Shown here: positions 51,560 to 60,207 of the stretch, piece after piece | How positions within the stretch are numbered: the stretch's first letter is position 1 | Layout: each line of letters opens with the position of its first letter | Assembly: GCA_947500545.1 (NCBI GenBank) | Contig: CANMSO010000004.1 | Location: 248,001 to 312,000, forward strand | Length of the DNA stretch: 64,000 bases | Direction: 5' to 3' | Source of the DNA: an uncultured Aquimarina sp. | GTDB lineage: Bacteria; Bacteroidota; Bacteroidia; Flavobacteriales; Flavobacteriaceae | Program-made: the position numbers and the translations under genes | The notes under the pieces: model-generated | The model's input: only the letters and a program-made list of their open reading frames with translations | Told to the model about the DNA's origin: nothing | The model's database searches: none

Positions 51560-51590
51560 GCCGAATCAATAGATTTGGCTTTTTTTGTTA
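51560..51590 (+). terminator. Terminator after the tRNA fragments
   Basis: AGCCGAATC / GATTTGGCT (one G-T pair) with an AATA loop, then a T run. Confidence 0.75.
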
Positions 51591-51622
51591 TAGTCTATTC
51601 AAGGTTAATGAGGCTAACTTCA

Positions 51623-52840
51623 TTACACATTTTTCATACTATTTAGTGTATTTAAAGCATAATTGGAATCAAGGTTTGTGTCCAGATCTAACGAAGATTC
51701 TCTTCCTAGCGTGTAATAAATATAATCTACTTTGGGCCTTGCATAGCTTAAAATAAGATCTGCGCACAAGTTATATGCACCTTTCGTCTTTCCATGGGTA
51801 TCATTGAGTGTACTATAGCTTGTTGCTGCAAAGCCAGAACAATCTATGACTTGATCCAAGTGATTTATATAACTCTTCCCTACTAATACCTGGCAACCCG
51901 CAGACCAATTTGACCCACCAATACCCGACCAATGAATGTTGATCACACTATTAGGTTTAGCATCTATACCTCTTGAAAGGTCGGCTTCGGTAAGTGCATT
52001 ATCGTCATCCCAATCCCGAAAAACAAGAACCCCGTTCTGATAAGGTCTAAGCGCTCTATATATTTTTGCCTCAGAAGATATTTTGTGCCACCCAAAACGA
52101 TATTTATGCTGTCCCTCTACCAAGAATGCTTCATTTCTTCGGTCCCCAGCCATGGTTTGGCTAGGATCTGTTGATCCCCAAAATTTAAAAACCATGCCAT
52201 TGATTAGTAATACAAAAATATCATCATTATCCCTTTTGTTCTGTGATCGATCCTGTGCTCTTCGAATACCAATAAGATGAATTTCATTAGGACTAAAATC
52301 CCAATCGTTTACTTTTATGGTATCTGTAGCTTTGCCAAAATGGTTTATCTGGGATAGTATTGCATTATCGTTTTGTTGATAATGTGTTTTAGCTTTACTG
52401 AGCAGATTCATCCATTTTTTATATTCTTCGGAAGCGTTAGCTGTTGAAGCTTTCCCCCAATCAGATACCTTCCCAGAGGTTTTCCAACGATCAATATGTT
52501 GCTTGGTGACACGACCAATGATCCCATCAGGTACCATACTAGCCACACCTTCTACAGTTCTCACATATTCCTGAAACAAACGAGCTGATGCCTGAGTGAC
52601 ATAGTCAAAAATACCATCAATTACTCCCCGTGGCATAAAACCTGCTTTAAATAAAAATTGTTGCAGCTCTGTAACCTCTGCACCAGGAACTTCACGAAAC
52701 CTACGCCATTTACTTCGATCATCATCCCGAAAAGATTTTGTGCCTTTCAAGATTCCCAAAAAATGGTAAGGAGCCAGAAATTTTCTAGTATCAATAGGCT
52801 TCTTTCCTGTATCACAGCTACCTAAAAAAATAGTACTCAT
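51623..52840 (-). CDS. Peptidoglycan-binding-domain protein
   Basis: 405 aa. Residues about 50-115 carry a PG_binding_1-like domain (AEVTELQQFLFKAGFMPRGV then IDGIFDYVTQASARLFQEYV). The C-terminal half has a conserved segment NIHWSGIGGSNWSAGCQVLV (about 295-315), in which His, Ser and Cys resemble the HxxS-SxGC pattern of some cell-wall enzymes. The start MSTIFLGSCDTGKKP is not a standard signal peptide although it ends in GSC. Function unknown; cell-wall remodelling is a reasonable guess. It lies just outside the island. Confidence 0.6.
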   Translation of the reverse strand: MSTIFLGSCDTGKKPIDTRKFLAPYHFLGILKGTKSFRDDDRSKWRRFREVPGAEVTELQQFLFKAGFMPRGVIDGIFDYVTQASARLFQEYVRTVEGVASMVPDGIIGRVTKQHIDRWKTSGKVSDWGKASTANASEEYKKWMNLLSKAKTHYQQNDNAILSQINHFGKATDTIKVNDWDFSPNEIHLIGIRRAQDRSQNKRDNDDIFVLLINGMVFKFWGSTDPSQTMAGDRRNEAFLVEGQHKYRFGWHKISSEAKIYRALRPYQNGVLVFRDWDDDNALTEADLSRGIDAKPNSVINIHWSGIGGSNWSAGCQVLVGKSYINHLDQVIDCSGFAATSYSTLNDTHGKTKGAYNLCADLILSYARPKVDYIYYTLGRESSLDLDTNLDSNYALNTLNSMKNV

Positions 52841-53197
52841 AGTATCATATCATTTAAATTATAAAATTTTCCTTAGGGGTAGATAGTGTTGTCGAATTTA
52901 TAGTAATAAGGCTTGGACTATTAAATTTCAAACATCAATAAAACGCTTGTTTTAAATAGCATATATCCTACATATAAAACTTGTAAAATGACCAAAAAAA
53001 GGGTACTCTTCTTGTTATGACGCCGAGGAGAGTTGTAAAAAGATATTTTACGACACGAGATAATAACTCATATCATAAAGTTAATAAATTTTAGTCGTAA
53101 AACACTGAAAAACATTAATTTATTAAAACAGAGACAAGAATAATCAAGCCATCAAACAACTTTTTTTATAATTTCGTTATTTAAATAATTAAACTTT

Positions 53198-53221
53198 CGT
53201 TGTATCTTTACATATATAACG
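53198..53221. promoter_or_regulatory. ModE-box-like palindrome in front of moeA
   Basis: CGTTGTAT - 8 bases - ATATAACG, one mismatch in the arms, matching the 8-8-8 layout of ModE boxes. It overlaps the probable -7 element (TATCTTTA) and ends 10 bp before the moeA start, so a bound regulator would block transcription. The 391-bp gap 52841-53231 shows nothing else beyond AT-rich sequence. Confidence 0.6.
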
Positions 53222-53231
53222 AAATTATTCT

Positions 53232-54407
53232 ATGATATCTGTACAGGAAGCTCTTCAATTGACTAATACATATACAAAATGTACCCAGAAAATCATTAAC
53301 ATCCCTTTATCAGAATCCCTAGGCAATGTATTGGCAAAGGATATTGCATCCCCAATCAATATGCCTCCTTTTAGACAATCGGCAATGGATGGATACGCTT
53401 TAGGTTCTATAGAAGAAAAAAACTATTCACTTATAGGCGAAGTAAAAGCTGGAGATGCAAAAGATCCTATACTGAAAAAGGGGGAGGCTATTAGAATTTT
53501 TACCGGTGCACCCGTTCCTTCAGAAGCAAAAGCTGTGATAATACAGGAAAAAGTACAGATCCTTAATGAGCAAATAATTTTGGAAGAATTTCCTTTACTA
53601 AATTCCAATATTCGACCCAAAGGAGAACAAATAAAAAAAGATGCAATTGCACTTTCTAAAGGAACTGTAATTACTCCGGCAGGAATTGGTTATTTGGCAA
53701 CACTAGGTATTACTAATGTAGACGTTTACCAAAAACCTTCAATTGCTATTGTTGCAACCGGAAATGAATTAGTGCCTCCTGGCCAAGACTTAAAATATGG
53801 ACAAATTTATGAGAGTAATTCGGTTACACTTCTTGGGGCACTTGCTAAATCTGGGTTTACAAATGTAGAATGTCATAAAGTTGAAGATGAATACAATGCA
53901 ACCGTTTCTATTCTGAAGAAAGTAATTGATGAATATGATATCGTTTTAATTTCTGGTGGAATATCTGTTGGCGACTACGATTTTGTGGGTAAAGCTCTTA
54001 ATGCTCTTAATGTTGAAGAGGTTTTTTATAAAGTGAAGCAAAAACCAGGAAAACCTCTCTATTTTGCCAAAAAGGAGGACAAAACCATCTTTGCACTACC
54101 TGGTAATCCTGCCTCTGCTTTAAGTTGTTTCTATATCTATGTACTTCCAACGCTTCTAAAAATTTCTGGGAATCCCAACTATAATTTAAGGCGAAGTACC
54201 TCAATTTCCAACTCGGTATATGCAAAAAAAGGACAAAGGGCAGAATTTTTAAAAGCATTTGTGCAAGATGAAAAAGTTACCATCCTAGATGGTCAGGCTT
54301 CTTCAATGCTACGTTCTTTTGCACTAGCAAATGCAATGGTATATCTTCCTGAAGAAGTATCAGAAGTTAAGGTTGGAGATAGTCTACAGCTTATCAATTT
54401 GCCATAA
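53232..54407 (+). CDS. moeA: Molybdopterin molybdenumtransferase MoeA
   Basis: 391 aa; inserts molybdate into adenylylated molybdopterin. All four domains are visible: N-terminal VQEALQLTNTYT and SPINMPPFRQSAMDGYAL (about 38-55), the GEQIKKDAIALSKGTVITPA segment, the MoCF-binding core VIDEYDIVLISGGISVGDYD (about 235-255) and KQKPGKPLYFAKK, and the C-terminal beta domain. First gene of the cofactor operon; a ModE-type site overlaps its promoter. Confidence 0.92.
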   Translation: MISVQEALQLTNTYTKCTQKIINIPLSESLGNVLAKDIASPINMPPFRQSAMDGYALGSIEEKNYSLIGEVKAGDAKDPILKKGEAIRIFTGAPVPSEAKAVIIQEKVQILNEQIILEEFPLLNSNIRPKGEQIKKDAIALSKGTVITPAGIGYLATLGITNVDVYQKPSIAIVATGNELVPPGQDLKYGQIYESNSVTLLGALAKSGFTNVECHKVEDEYNATVSILKKVIDEYDIVLISGGISVGDYDFVGKALNALNVEEVFYKVKQKPGKPLYFAKKEDKTIFALPGNPASALSCFYIYVLPTLLKISGNPNYNLRRSTSISNSVYAKKGQRAEFLKAFVQDEKVTILDGQASSMLRSFALANAMVYLPEEVSEVKVGDSLQLINLP

Positions 54408-54501
54408 ACATTTCAAAAAATGATTATTATCATCAAAAAAACAAATCACAAAATCTTTATTTGCTAAAATTTAGATAAAGAAAAACATCACCCGAAAAAT
54501 T

Positions 54502-54525
54502 CGTTGTATCTTTAAAAACCAAACG
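54502..54525. promoter_or_regulatory. Weak second ModE-like site before the regulator gene
   Basis: CGTTGTAT - 8 bases - ACCAAACG: the left arm is identical to the site before moeA and the right arm matches in five of eight positions. It ends 7 bp before the ModE-like gene start. Part of the likeness is due to a shared promoter element. Confidence 0.4.
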
Positions 54526-54532
54526 CTTTAGT

Positions 54533-54868
54533 ATGGATTACAAAATAAAAAGTAGAATCTGGATAGAATCAGAACATGGGGTTTTTCTGGGTGAAGGAAG
54601 AGTTCGTTTATTAAAGGCTATTGCGCAAACGGGTTCTTTGAGTAAAGCTGCAAGTGCTTTAGCAATGTCCTATAAAAAAGCATGGAATCTTCTTGATAGC
54701 ATGAACAAAACTGCACAGGAACCTTTAGTGATTACATCCACAGGTGGAAAAGGCGGCGGAGGTGCAAATCTCACCGTTTACGGTGAAAAAGTAATCACAA
54801 CATTTGATACTATTAATCAAAAATGTTGGGAATTTTTGGACAACGAATTAAAACAAATTTCCTTATAA
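54533..54868 (+). CDS. ModE-type DNA-binding regulator without molybdate-binding domain
   Basis: 111 aa winged-helix protein: GRVRLLKAIAQTGSLSKAAS, ALAMSYKKAWNLLDSMNK, and the wing TGGKGGGGANLTVYGEKVI are the ModE N-terminal domain. E. coli ModE has about 260 aa with two Mop domains that bind molybdate; these are missing. Such short forms are known in several bacteria. It probably regulates the cofactor operon; how it senses molybdate, if it does, is not clear. Confidence 0.85.
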   Translation: MDYKIKSRIWIESEHGVFLGEGRVRLLKAIAQTGSLSKAASALAMSYKKAWNLLDSMNKTAQEPLVITSTGGKGGGGANLTVYGEKVITTFDTINQKCWEFLDNELKQISL

Positions 54869-54887
54869 AACTATTGGTTTTTTTAAA

Positions 54888-55475
54888 ATGAATAAGGGAG
54901 AAAACATAACCGGAATTATACTTGCAGGAGGTAAAAGCTCTAGAATGGGAAGCGAAAAAGGTTTAATCATTTTTGATAGTAAGCCTTTTATACAACACAT
55001 AATTGATGCTATACAACCTCTGGTTAAAGAAATTATCATCGTAAGTAGTAATTCTGATTATGATACATTCAATATAAAAAGAGTTCAGGATATTATACCA
55101 GATTCTGGCCCAATAGCAGGATTGCACTCTGGATTAATGCACTCAAAAACGACAGATAATCTGGTGATAAGTTGTGATGTACCATTGGTTACCGCTTCAT
55201 TTCTAAAAAAACTATTACAATATCAAGAAGAAGAAGATCATGATATCATTCAGTTTGAGGCCAAAGGAAAAACAATGCCCCTTATCGCATTATATAAAAA
55301 AAGATGTGCAAAAAAATGCTTTGAATTACTTACAAACGGAGAAAAACGCTTATGTATACTAGTTTCGGCATTAAACACAAAAACAATTCCTGTTTTAGAA
55401 AAAGAACATACTTTGGTAACAAACATAAATACAATTGAGGATCTAAAAACAATAACAAATGCAATTGACAATTAA
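54888..55475 (+). CDS. mobA: Molybdenum cofactor guanylyltransferase MobA
   Basis: 195 aa nucleotidyltransferase that adds GMP to the molybdenum cofactor (bis-MGD enzymes). The signature GIILAGGKSSRMGSEKGLI (residues about 8-26) is the GTP-binding loop, with SGPIAGLHSGL (about 68-78) and VISCDVPLV (about 90-98, metal-binding Asp). It overlaps the moaD start by 17 bp. Its presence suggests that at least one DMSO-reductase-family molybdoenzyme exists elsewhere in the genome. Confidence 0.88.
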   Translation: MNKGENITGIILAGGKSSRMGSEKGLIIFDSKPFIQHIIDAIQPLVKEIIIVSSNSDYDTFNIKRVQDIIPDSGPIAGLHSGLMHSKTTDNLVISCDVPLVTASFLKKLLQYQEEEDHDIIQFEAKGKTMPLIALYKKRCAKKCFELLTNGEKRLCILVSALNTKTIPVLEKEHTLVTNINTIEDLKTITNAIDN

Positions 55476-55695
55476 ATATTTTGGTATGCTCGCAGAAGCT
55501 ACAGCAATTGCAGAAGAACAATTGGACACCAATAGTTGTTCTGTGTCTGAATTGGTTGAAAAATTAAAAAATCAACATCCCAAGTTAACGGATAAAGATT
55601 TTAAAATCGCAGTCGATCAGCAATTAGTCGATTATAATCATATTATTAATACCGAATCTGAAGTTGCATTACTACCACCGTTTGCTGGTGGGTGA
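55459..55695 (+). CDS. moaD: Molybdopterin synthase small subunit MoaD
   Basis: 78 aa ubiquitin-fold protein ending LLPPFAGG; the C-terminal Gly-Gly is thiocarboxylated and donates sulfur to precursor Z. Length and ending are diagnostic. It overlaps the end of mobA and is followed by the gene for its adenylylating enzyme. Confidence 0.9.
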   Translation: MQLTIKYFGMLAEATAIAEEQLDTNSCSVSELVEKLKNQHPKLTDKDFKIAVDQQLVDYNHIINTESEVALLPPFAGG

Positions 55696-55715
55696 TCAAA
55701 ATATTAACGAATTAT

Positions 55716-56813
55716 ATGAGTACTAATAATCGATATCATAGACAAATTATTCTTCCGGAAATAGGAACATCGGGGCAGGATAAGCTTAATGCATCTAAAG
55801 TTTTAGTCATTGGTTCAGGTGGATTGGGATGCCCTGTTCTACAATATCTTACCGCTGCGGGTATTGGTACGATAGGTATCATTGATTTTGATACTGTAGA
55901 AGCTTCTAATTTGCATCGACAGGTGTTGTATGGTGAAAGCTCTTTAGGAAAAAATAAAGCCTTGGCCGCTAAAATTAGGCTCACTGACCTGAACCCAGCA
56001 ATAACTATACATGCATATCCAGAAAAATTAACAACAAAAAACGCATTGCCACTATTTTCTGAGTACGATATTATTGTTGATGGAACAGATAATTTCTCTA
56101 CAAGATACTTGATTAATGATGCCAGTGTTATAACAGGTAAGCCTTTGGTATACGGAGCTATTTTTAAGTTTGAAGGGCAAGTGTCAGTTTTTAATTATCA
56201 AAACGGCCCTTCGTATAGATGTTTGTTCCCAGAGCCACCAAAAGCAGGAAGCATTCCTTCTTGTGCCGAAATTGGCGTTTTAGGTGTGTTACCGGGTCTT
56301 ATAGGGAGTATGCAAGCCAATGAAGTCTTAAAAATTATTTTAGATCTTGGCAATGTGCTTAATGGAAACTTATTGATGTACGATAGCTTAACAACGCAAT
56401 CTTCAACTTTTTCTATTAGACGTACAGCATCTGAAATTTCAAAAGTACTAGATTCTGCAAAAGATTTTGAAACCATCGATTATGATCTTTTTTGTGGAAT
56501 TAGCAATGTTATAACTATTAAAGCAGAGGAAGCTTTTCTAAAGAAAAATACGCAATTTATCGATGTTCGTGAGCTTCATGAACAACCAAAAATTGAAAGT
56601 TTACATCCTATTTGTATTCCCTTGGGTAAGCTTCAAGAAAGGCTAAATATCATTAATAAGAAAAAAGAAACGATTGTATTTTGTCAATCGGGTATTCGAA
56701 GTAAAAAAGCGGTAGAAATTCTCCTGCAATATGGGTATGAAAATGTATCCCATGTAAAAGGAGGTGCAGTTGCACTATTTGATTATCAAACCTCAAAAGT
56801 ATTATCAAAATAA
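55716..56813 (+). CDS. moeB: MoeB/ThiF-type adenylyltransferase fused to rhodanese
   Basis: About 365 aa. The N-terminal E1-like domain (about 1-240) has the ATP-binding VIGSGGLGCPVLQYLTAAGIG, IDFDTVEASNLHRQ and the DGTDNFSTRY segment. The C-terminal rhodanese domain (about 262-360) has the active-site Cys in VFCQSGIRSKKAVE. It adenylylates the C-terminus of MoaD, and the rhodanese part probably delivers sulfur, as in eukaryotic MOCS3. Cys pairs that bind zinc in MoeB are not obvious except CLF. ATG 55716 is chosen; an in-frame GTG at 55692 overlaps moaD. Confidence 0.85.
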   Translation: MSTNNRYHRQIILPEIGTSGQDKLNASKVLVIGSGGLGCPVLQYLTAAGIGTIGIIDFDTVEASNLHRQVLYGESSLGKNKALAAKIRLTDLNPAITIHAYPEKLTTKNALPLFSEYDIIVDGTDNFSTRYLINDASVITGKPLVYGAIFKFEGQVSVFNYQNGPSYRCLFPEPPKAGSIPSCAEIGVLGVLPGLIGSMQANEVLKIILDLGNVLNGNLLMYDSLTTQSSTFSIRRTASEISKVLDSAKDFETIDYDLFCGISNVITIKAEEAFLKKNTQFIDVRELHEQPKIESLHPICIPLGKLQERLNIINKKKETIVFCQSGIRSKKAVEILLQYGYENVSHVKGGAVALFDYQTSKVLSK

Positions 56814-56816
56814 AAT

Positions 56817-57260
56817 ATGGAAAAGAAGAAACCAAAAAACGTATTTAGGCAAGGTGCTATCTCATCAGAATTCATAGGTAATTCCATTGCAAAACACCAA
56901 ACAAAAACCAGTATTGGGGCACATAATATTTTTCTAGGACAAGTGCGCGCTGATGAAGTTGATGGCAAAATTATTACCGCTATAGATTATACTGCTTATG
57001 AAGAAATGGCAAATCAAAAATTCTATGAAATAAGAGAAGCTACATTCGAGAAATATGATCTCACATGTATGCACATTTATCATAGCTTAGGAAAAGTAAA
57101 TGCCGGAGAGATTTGCCTGTTCGTCTTTGTATCTTCTCCTAGAAGAAAAGTGGTTTTTGAAGCCCTTGAGTATGTTGTAGAAGCTATCAAAGCTGATGCA
57201 CCTGTTTTTGGAAAAGAAATCTTTGAAGACCAAACCCATAAATGGAAACAAAACACTTAA
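56817..57260 (+). CDS. moaE: Molybdopterin synthase large subunit MoaE
   Basis: 147 aa catalytic subunit of molybdopterin synthase. GAHNIFLGQVRADEVDGKII (about residues 34-53), YEEMANQKFYEI, HSLGKVNAGEICLFVFVSS (about 93-111) and the C-terminal PVFGKEIFED are the family segments, including the conserved Lys in PVFGKE. Follows moeB after 3 bp. Confidence 0.92.
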   Translation: MEKKKPKNVFRQGAISSEFIGNSIAKHQTKTSIGAHNIFLGQVRADEVDGKIITAIDYTAYEEMANQKFYEIREATFEKYDLTCMHIYHSLGKVNAGEICLFVFVSSPRRKVVFEALEYVVEAIKADAPVFGKEIFEDQTHKWKQNT

Positions 57261-57322
57261 GAAATTAGTAATTCATGTCACACTAGCTTGTCGAAGTGAA
57301 ATTGAAATTTAGATTATTTAAT

Positions 57323-58234
57323 ATGGTAGATATCACGCATAAAACAAATACATTAAGAATTGCCAAAGCGCAAGCAATAGTAAAGGTTAGTAAATCCGAA
57401 ACTATTGAAGCTATAAAAAAAGGTATAGTTCCTAAGGGCGATGTATTTGCAATGAGTAAAGCTGCTGGGTTGCTTGGAGTAAAGAAAACACCCGATTTAT
57501 TACCCGATTGCCACCCCCTACCAATTGAATATACTGGGATTGATTATACTATTGAAGGGCTGGAAATTACTGTTTTAGTAACTGTAAAAACCATCTATAA
57601 AACCGGTGTAGAGGTAGAAGCAATGCACGGAGCAAGTGTAGTTGCTCTAAACATGTATGATATGTTAAAACCTATTGATAAGGGTGTAGAGATCCATCAT
57701 ATTAAGTTATTAGAGAAAAAAGGGGGTAAATCAGATTATAAGGATAAATTTAGAAGAGACTTACAAGCTGCAGTTATTGTATGTTCAGATACTATTTCTG
57801 AAGGGAAAAAAGAAGATAAAGCGGGTAAAGCGATCATAGCAAAATTAGAAACTTGCGAAGTAGGAATCCTTGATTACACTATCATCCCGGATGAAATTGA
57901 AGTCATACAGGAAAAAGCAAAACAGTATCAAGAGCAAGGTGTCGACCTTATCATTTATACCGGAGGTACAGGATTATCTAAGCGCGATGTGACCCCAGAT
58001 GCCTTGAAACCATTATTGGACAGAACAATTCCCGGTATCGAGGAGGCTATTCGTAAATATGGTCAGGATCGTATGCCATATGCTATGCTTTCAAGAAGTA
58101 TAGCAGGTACTATTAAAAATACACTGGTATTAGCACTTCCCGGATCTACTAATGGTGCGAAAGAATCTATGGAAGCTATTTTCCCAGAGGTATTGCATGT
58201 GTTTAGAATTTTAAAAGGAGCGAGGCATGACTAA
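57323..58234 (+). CDS. Bifunctional MoaC-MoaB (MoaCB)
   Basis: About 303 aa fusion. Residues 1-150 are cyclic pyranopterin monophosphate synthase MoaC: MVDITHKTNTLRIAKAQ, LLPDCHPLPIEYT and VEVEAMHGASVVALNMYDML, with the catalytic His and Lys region intact. Residues about 155-300 are a MoaB/MogA-type domain: AVIVCSDTISEGKKEDKAG and YTGGTGLSKRDVTPDAL, which adenylylates molybdopterin. The start is ATG 57323 (MVDITHK); a preceding frame extends to 57296 without conserved sequence. It overlaps moaA by 8 bp. Confidence 0.9.
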   Translation: MVDITHKTNTLRIAKAQAIVKVSKSETIEAIKKGIVPKGDVFAMSKAAGLLGVKKTPDLLPDCHPLPIEYTGIDYTIEGLEITVLVTVKTIYKTGVEVEAMHGASVVALNMYDMLKPIDKGVEIHHIKLLEKKGGKSDYKDKFRRDLQAAVIVCSDTISEGKKEDKAGKAIIAKLETCEVGILDYTIIPDEIEVIQEKAKQYQEQGVDLIIYTGGTGLSKRDVTPDALKPLLDRTIPGIEEAIRKYGQDRMPYAMLSRSIAGTIKNTLVLALPGSTNGAKESMEAIFPEVLHVFRILKGARHD

Positions 58235-59228
58235 ATCCAACATACTTACAGATACATTTGGTAGAAAACATAACTATCTTCGTATCTCCCTTACCGAACG
58301 ATGTAACCTGCGTTGTACATATTGTATGCCGGCAGATGGTATTCAATTATCTCCAAAGGCTCATATCATGACCTACGAAGAAATTTTTACCATTGCCAAG
58401 CAATTTGTTGATCATGGTGTTACAAAAATACGCTTAACAGGCGGAGAGCCTTTGGTACGTAAAGATGCTGCTCAAATTATAGAAAAACTTGCCTCATTAC
58501 CAGTACAGCTAACATTAACTACAAATGGCGTTATCGTAGATAAATTTATAGAGCTTTTTAAAAAGTCTGGTATTAAAACACTTAATGTAAGTTTGGACTC
58601 TTTGGATAGTCAAAAAAACCAAAAAATCACCCGCAGACAGTATTTCGAAAAGGTATATAACAATATTATCTTACTAGTTCAAGAAGGCTTTAAAGTGAAA
58701 GTAAATTGTGTTTTGATGAAAGGTTTTAACGATAATGAAATTATTGACTTTATAAATTTAAGCAAAGATTTACCTCTTCATGTTCGTTTTATAGAGTTTA
58801 TGCCTTTTGATGGAAATCAATGGAAAATGGATAAACTCGTTTCTTTAAAAGAAATTCTTTCAGAGGTACATTCAAATTTCAAGAAAGAAGACATCATAAA
58901 ACTTGAAGATGCTCCTAGTGATACTACCAAAAGCTATCAAATAAAAAATTACCAAGGTACATTTGCTATTATTAGTTCTGTAACCAATCCTTTTTGTGAT
59001 GGATGTAACAGAGTACGTCTTACTGCTAATGGACAAATAAAAAACTGCCTGTTTTCTTCAACAGAATCTGATCTGTTAACTCCACTTAGAGAAGGGAAAT
59101 CTATTGCTCCTATTATTGAAAAAGCTGTTAAGGGTAAGTTTAAAATACGAAGTGGTATGGATACCCTGGATAAATTTAAACGAATAGACGGGCATAATAA
59201 CCGAAGTATGATTACAATTGGTGGATAG
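58227..59228 (+). CDS. moaA: GTP 3',8-cyclase MoaA (radical SAM)
   Basis: 333 aa, first step of molybdopterin synthesis. The N-terminal iron-sulfur cluster is bound by LTERCNLRCTYCMP (Cys near residues 26, 30 and 33), the SAM-binding region is IRLTGGEPLVRKD, and the C-terminal second cluster is bound by CDGCNRVRLTANGQIKNCLF (about 255-275). The C-terminal Gly-Gly tail (ITIGG) needed for activity is present. Last gene of the cofactor operon, convergent with the E-set gene after 16 bp. Confidence 0.93.
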   Translation: MTKSNILTDTFGRKHNYLRISLTERCNLRCTYCMPADGIQLSPKAHIMTYEEIFTIAKQFVDHGVTKIRLTGGEPLVRKDAAQIIEKLASLPVQLTLTTNGVIVDKFIELFKKSGIKTLNVSLDSLDSQKNQKITRRQYFEKVYNNIILLVQEGFKVKVNCVLMKGFNDNEIIDFINLSKDLPLHVRFIEFMPFDGNQWKMDKLVSLKEILSEVHSNFKKEDIIKLEDAPSDTTKSYQIKNYQGTFAIISSVTNPFCDGCNRVRLTANGQIKNCLFSSTESDLLTPLREGKSIAPIIEKAVKGKFKIRSGMDTLDKFKRIDGHNNRSMITIGG

Positions 59229-59244
59229 CTGAAGGAACTCCTTT

Positions 59245-60207
59245 CTACTTCACCATACAAACAGAGTTTATATTTCCTTTACCATCGTACTCTTTCACAG
59301 GGTTACCAGGATCTAGTATCCATTCGTCATCTACAATAAACTTATAATGATGCTTTCCTCCAGAAAGCATCAGCGTATTTACCCATCCAGTCTGGGTTCG
59401 TCTCATTTGGTATTCACTTTCTGACCAATCGTTAAATGACCCGGCCAAAATAACCTTTTTTGCCCCTAAAAAGCCATCTAGTATAAAGTTTATTCGTCCT
59501 TTTACATCAATTATAGAGTTAAAACCATTAAACTCATTGAGCGTCTTTCGGGGATTAGTAGGATCTTCTATCCAATTACCATCTACAATGAACTTATATT
59601 GATACTCTCCTGGTCTAATTTTTAATGTTAAAGCCCAACCGTTTTTAGTCTTGGTCATACTGAAAATCTCTCTATTCCACTTATTAAAACTGCCACTTAA
59701 CACTACATTTTGTGCAGTATCATAACCATTAAGTGTAAACGTAATATTTCCATTTTTATCTGGATAAGCCATATACATCTTTAGATTATACGATTGTAAT
59801 GCATGGCCATTTTCAAAGGCTCTTACAGCATTTTTATCTCTTCGGGAAGGTTCTGCCCAATATTCATTATTAATAACAAACTTAAACTCCCAAGTAAACT
59901 CATCAATAAAATCACTTAGTTTCTTTCTAAGCTCATATATATTCTCATCTATCTTGATCATGCTCCATTTGTCCTTCGTCCAATTATTAAATTCACCAGA
60001 AACAACAACATTTTTTATATCTAGATCTTCAACATCAATCCTTTTACTAGCTATAGTAGCCTCTTGATAATCTCTTTTATCAAAAACAAAAACCAACATA
60101 TCCCCTTCTATCTTATACCCTTTAAAAGGTTTGGTTTGCGCATGAGAATAGCAGCTCACAAAAGCAAGAATTAAAAAGATTATATTTTGTGCTATTTTTT
60201 TCCTCAA
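59245..60207 (-). CDS. Secreted protein with three glycogen-binding-like E-set domains
   Basis: 320 aa, signal peptide ending SHAQ. Three CBM48/AMPK-type (isoamylase N-terminal-like) modules are centred on VVVSGEFNNWTKDKWSM (about residue 68), VVLSGSFNKWNREIFSM (about 168) and VILAGSFNDWSESEYQM (about 250), each followed by a KFVI(D/N) strand with a conserved Trp (EYWAEP, NWIEDP, EWILDP). Such modules bind alpha-glucans or protein partners. No catalytic domain is present. It overlaps the upstream protease gene by 4 bp. Confidence 0.75.
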   Translation of the reverse strand: MRKKIAQNIIFLILAFVSCYSHAQTKPFKGYKIEGDMLVFVFDKRDYQEATIASKRIDVEDLDIKNVVVSGEFNNWTKDKWSMIKIDENIYELRKKLSDFIDEFTWEFKFVINNEYWAEPSRRDKNAVRAFENGHALQSYNLKMYMAYPDKNGNITFTLNGYDTAQNVVLSGSFNKWNREIFSMTKTKNGWALTLKIRPGEYQYKFIVDGNWIEDPTNPRKTLNEFNGFNSIIDVKGRINFILDGFLGAKKVILAGSFNDWSESEYQMRRTQTGWVNTLMLSGGKHHYKFIVDDEWILDPGNPVKEYDGKGNINSVCMVK

